Assembly (NCBI GenBank): GCA_030613345.1
Contig: JAUWMD010000134.1
Span: forward strand, 1 to 7,177
Direction of reading: 5' to 3'
Length of the DNA: 7,177 nt
Source of the DNA: Candidatus Krumholzibacteriota bacterium
GTDB lineage: Bacteria; Krumholzibacteriota; Krumholzibacteriia; Krumholzibacteriales; Krumholzibacteriaceae
How positions within the stretch are numbered: the stretch's first letter is position 1; every line of letters begins with the position of its first letter. The notes under the pieces were generated by a model, which saw only the letters and a list, made by a program, of their open reading frames with translations, was not told the DNA's origin and did not search any database. The position numbers and the translations under genes are program-made. Positions 4,809 to 7,177 of the stretch are shown one piece after another.

Positions 4809-7177
4809 CGGGGATCCCAGGGAAGATTTTTCCCCAGAGCATTTTCAGGTCCTCCAGTATGAGGTAGAGGCTAGGGATAATAAGCAGGGTGATCCCCGTA
4901 GCGAACAATACGCCCCAGCCGAGTCCCGCCGCCATCGGGATGAGGAACCTCGCCTGGAGCGATCTCTCCAGAAGCATCGGCGTCAGCCCTACGAATGTCG
5001 TTATCGAGGTGAGGATGATCGCCCGGAACCTCAACTCGCCGGCAGTGCTGATCGCTTTCTTTACCGTTCCGCCTCCCTTGCGGATCCTGTTCGTCGCCTC
5101 TATGAGAACGAGCGAGTCGTTCACGACGACTCCCGACAGGCCGACCATCCCGAAGAGGCTCATCATGCTCAGGTCGTAGCCCATCAGCATGTGGCCGAAG
5201 ATCGCCCCGACCATTCCAAACGGGATCGCCGTCATTACTATGAGCGGCTGTGTAAACGATCTGAATGGTATCGCGAGGAGTGCATATATGAGGAACAGCG
5301 CTATCATGAACGACCTGAGGATCGACGACATGAATTCCTGGTCCTCGCGTCCCTCGCCTTCGATGGCGAAACGGACGTCCGGATGTGATTCACGAATAGC
5401 GGGAAGTATTGTTGCCTCAAGGGCGCGGTTTACCTCGGTGGTGTTGGCCTGTCCCTCCTCGATATCGGCCGATACGGCGATCACCCGCTTTCTGTCAGCC
5501 CTCGAGATGGTCGCATAGCCCTGAACGGTCTTAACCTCGGCGACCTGCCTGAACGGAACCTCGGTGCCGTCCGGCATGCGGAGCCGCATGCCGCTGACGT
5601 TTCCGACCGATCTGCGTTCATTGTCCGGGTATCGTACGAGGACCTTGACCTCGTCTTCGCCGATCTGCATGCGAAGGGCCTCGGAGCCGTAGAAGGCGGC
5701 CCTTACCTGGCGGGCAAGATCGCTCAGCGTCAGACCGAGGCTTCTCGCTTCAGCTTTGAGCTTGAGCTGCATCTCCTGCTTGCCCGGCATGTAGTTGTCG
5801 GCGACCTCGATCAGGCCGGGGTACGCCCGCAGTTCGGTCTTCAGGGCCTCGACCGCTTCGAAAAGCTTGATGTTGTCGTCTGCCGAGAGGTGTAACTCGA
5901 TCGGTGCGTTCACCCTTCCTGTCTGCCCCTTGAACGAGACAGCTTCGGCATCGGGGATACGCCCGACTTTCTTACGCCATTCGCCGACGAGGTATCGCGA
6001 TTTGATATTTCTCTTTTCTCCTTCGAGAAGCTGGATGTGTACCTGGGCCAGGTTCCCTCCTATCTCAAAAGTAGCGAACGGTCCGTGTCCGCCCATATGG
6101 ACTCCGATCAGTGTGAAATACTCCTCCATCACCGACGGTGCGTCATCGGGCCGGCGGCTGTCCGCCTCCTTCATCGTCTCGATCGCGGCTTGCTCTATAC
6201 GGGCAAGCACCTCCTCGGTACGGCTGACCGGCGTACGCGGAGGCATCACCACGGAGCAGGAGAGATAGTCCGAGTCGAGGCGTGGCATTAATGTAAGCTT
6301 TATCCGCCCGCTGGCGATGATGCTTATCGTGAAGATCAGAAGGGCCACGCCGACTGCTACAGTGGCGTATCTCCACTTAAGACAGAACGCGAGAAAACGC
6401 CTGTAAGGTCCCTTGACAAAGTTCTTTAACCATCTGTCGGCTAGCTTGGTCCCCTTCTCTTCCGGATTGTGGTTGAATGCCTTGAACCGGCTTCTGGCAA
6501 GATGAGCAGGCAGTATCAGGAGCGCCTCGATCAGCGATCCGGCCAGTACGGCGATGACCACGATCGGAATATTGCGCATGAAGTTCCCGCGGGTGCCCGG
6601 TAACATCAGGAGGGGCCAGAAGGCCGCTATCGTCGTCAGCACGGCGAAGATGACCGGCCTGCTGACCTGCGAGGCTCCCTGGACGGCCGCCTCAAATGGA
6701 GGGATTCCCTTCTCGCGCTTCCGGTATACGTTCTCGCCGATTATGATCGCGTCGTCGACGACGATTCCCAGAATCAGTATGAATCCGAAGAGTGAGATCA
6801 TGTTGATCGAGATACCGAACAGGGGAAGCAGCCACAGGCCCGTGGCGAAAGATATCGGTATACCCATCGTCACCCAGAAGGCGAGTTTGAAGTTAAGGAA
6901 GAGCGACAGGAGAATGATGACGAGGACGAGCCCGAGCGCCATATTCTTGATAAGGAGACTGATCCTGCTCTTGAGGAGGATCGATCTGTCCTGAAAAAAT
7001 ACCGCGTCCATCCCCTCGGGCAGGTCGTCGCGGATGTCCCCGACGTATCGCTTAACGGCGGATGCCACCTCGAGGGCGCTCTGGTCGGCGACGCGGTAGA
7101 CCTCGATGAAAGCAGCCGGTTTACCTCTCGTGGATACCTTCAGATCGTTGTCTTCAAATCCGTCTGTGAGCGTGGCA
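4804..7177 (-). CDS. RND efflux transporter permease (AcrB-like), 5'-partial
   Basis: Inner-membrane proton-driven exporter subunit that normally works as a trimer with a periplasmic adaptor and an outer-membrane channel; cargo cannot be told. Translation stays open to the window edge: upstream of the GTG at 7068 the frame encodes TDGFEDNDLKVSTRGKPAAF, an RND porter-domain segment, so that GTG is internal. Of 790 visible residues (1 = codon at 7174-7176), hydrophobic segments lie near 73-94, 99-120, 125-150, 173-196, 201-225 and 268-288, then 619-638, 643-664, 670-692, 718-738 and 747-774, matching TM2-TM12. The large periplasmic loop is between 289 and 618. TM4 holds GIVVDDAIIIGEN with Asp141-Asp142, equivalent to AcrB Asp407-Asp408. 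TM10 reads GVVVNDSLVLIEATNR and has no lysine where AcrB has Lys940. About 265 N-terminal residues are missing by comparison with AcrB. It converges on the ATP-grasp gene; partner genes, if any, would lie upstream beyond 7177. Confidence 0.96.
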   Translation of the reverse strand, partial: ATLTDGFEDNDLKVSTRGKPAAFIEVYRVADQSALEVASAVKRYVGDIRDDLPEGMDAVFFQDRSILLKSRISLLIKNMALGLVLVIILLSLFLNFKLAFWVTMGIPISFATGLWLLPLFGISINMISLFGFILILGIVVDDAIIIGENVYRKREKGIPPFEAAVQGASQVSRPVIFAVLTTIAAFWPLLMLPGTRGNFMRNIPIVVIAVLAGSLIEALLILPAHLARSRFKAFNHNPEEKGTKLADRWLKNFVKGPYRRFLAFCLKWRYATVAVGVALLIFTISIIASGRIKLTLMPRLDSDYLSCSVVMPPRTPVSRTEEVLARIEQAAIETMKEADSRRPDDAPSVMEEYFTLIGVHMGGHGPFATFEIGGNLAQVHIQLLEGEKRNIKSRYLVGEWRKKVGRIPDAEAVSFKGQTGRVNAPIELHLSADDNIKLFEAVEALKTELRAYPGLIEVADNYMPGKQEMQLKLKAEARSLGLTLSDLARQVRAAFYGSEALRMQIGEDEVKVLVRYPDNERRSVGNVSGMRLRMPDGTEVPFRQVAEVKTVQGYATISRADRKRVIAVSADIEEGQANTTEVNRALEATILPAIRESHPDVRFAIEGEGREDQEFMSSILRSFMIALFLIYALLAIPFRSFTQPLIVMTAIPFGMVGAIFGHMLMGYDLSMMSLFGMVGLSGVVVNDSLVLIEATNRIRKGGGTVKKAISTAGELRFRAIILTSITTFVGLTPMLLERSLQARFLIPMAAGLGWGVLFATGITLLIIPSLYLILEDLKMLWGKIFPGIPA

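Noticed and set aside
7066..7068. GTG at 7068 as the start of the RND permease
   Set aside because: The frame remains open to the window edge and the residues before this codon match the RND porter domain, so the gene is cut by the window.

Overview
The window looks like a GC-rich bacterial genome fragment, probably from a Gram-negative organism because the right third encodes an RND-family inner-membrane exporter. Arg AGG and Ile ATA codons are frequent in all genes on both strands, so nothing looks recently acquired. I cannot name the taxon; an uncultured lineage outside the well-known Proteobacteria is a guess from protein style and codon use only.

Left part (2-2845, + strand): three genes that together encode the oxidative branch of the pentose phosphate pathway. 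They are a short-form decarboxylating 6-phosphogluconate dehydrogenase (gnd, 5' end cut by the window), glucose-6-phosphate dehydrogenase (zwf) and 6-phosphogluconolactonase (pgl). gnd and zwf overlap by 4 bases (ATGA), and zwf and pgl are 4 bases apart, so they are almost certainly one transcript. Together they convert glucose-6-phosphate to ribulose-5-phosphate, CO2 and two reduced nicotinamide cofactors.

Middle part (2886-4789, + strand): 40 bases after pgl comes a gene for a SagB/ThcOx-type nitroreductase-fold flavoprotein with an N-terminal export signal (possibly a lipoprotein). It overlaps by 4 bases (GTGA) a gene for an ATP-grasp ligase of unrecognised substrate. This pair continues in the same direction as the pentose phosphate genes and may be part of the same operon. 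It is the least explained part of the window.

Right part (4804-7177, - strand): the C-terminal 790 residues of an RND (AcrB-like) efflux permease, whose 5' end lies beyond the window. It converges tail to tail with the ATP-grasp gene across 14 bases, where a short inverted repeat spans both gene ends. Coding density is close to complete: the largest non-coding gap is the 40 bases before the nitroreductase gene. I saw no RNA genes, mobile elements, CRISPR arrays or clear promoters. Both visible transcription units appear to start outside the window. I found no clearly new system; the exported flavoprotein/ATP-grasp pair is the best candidate for a second look.
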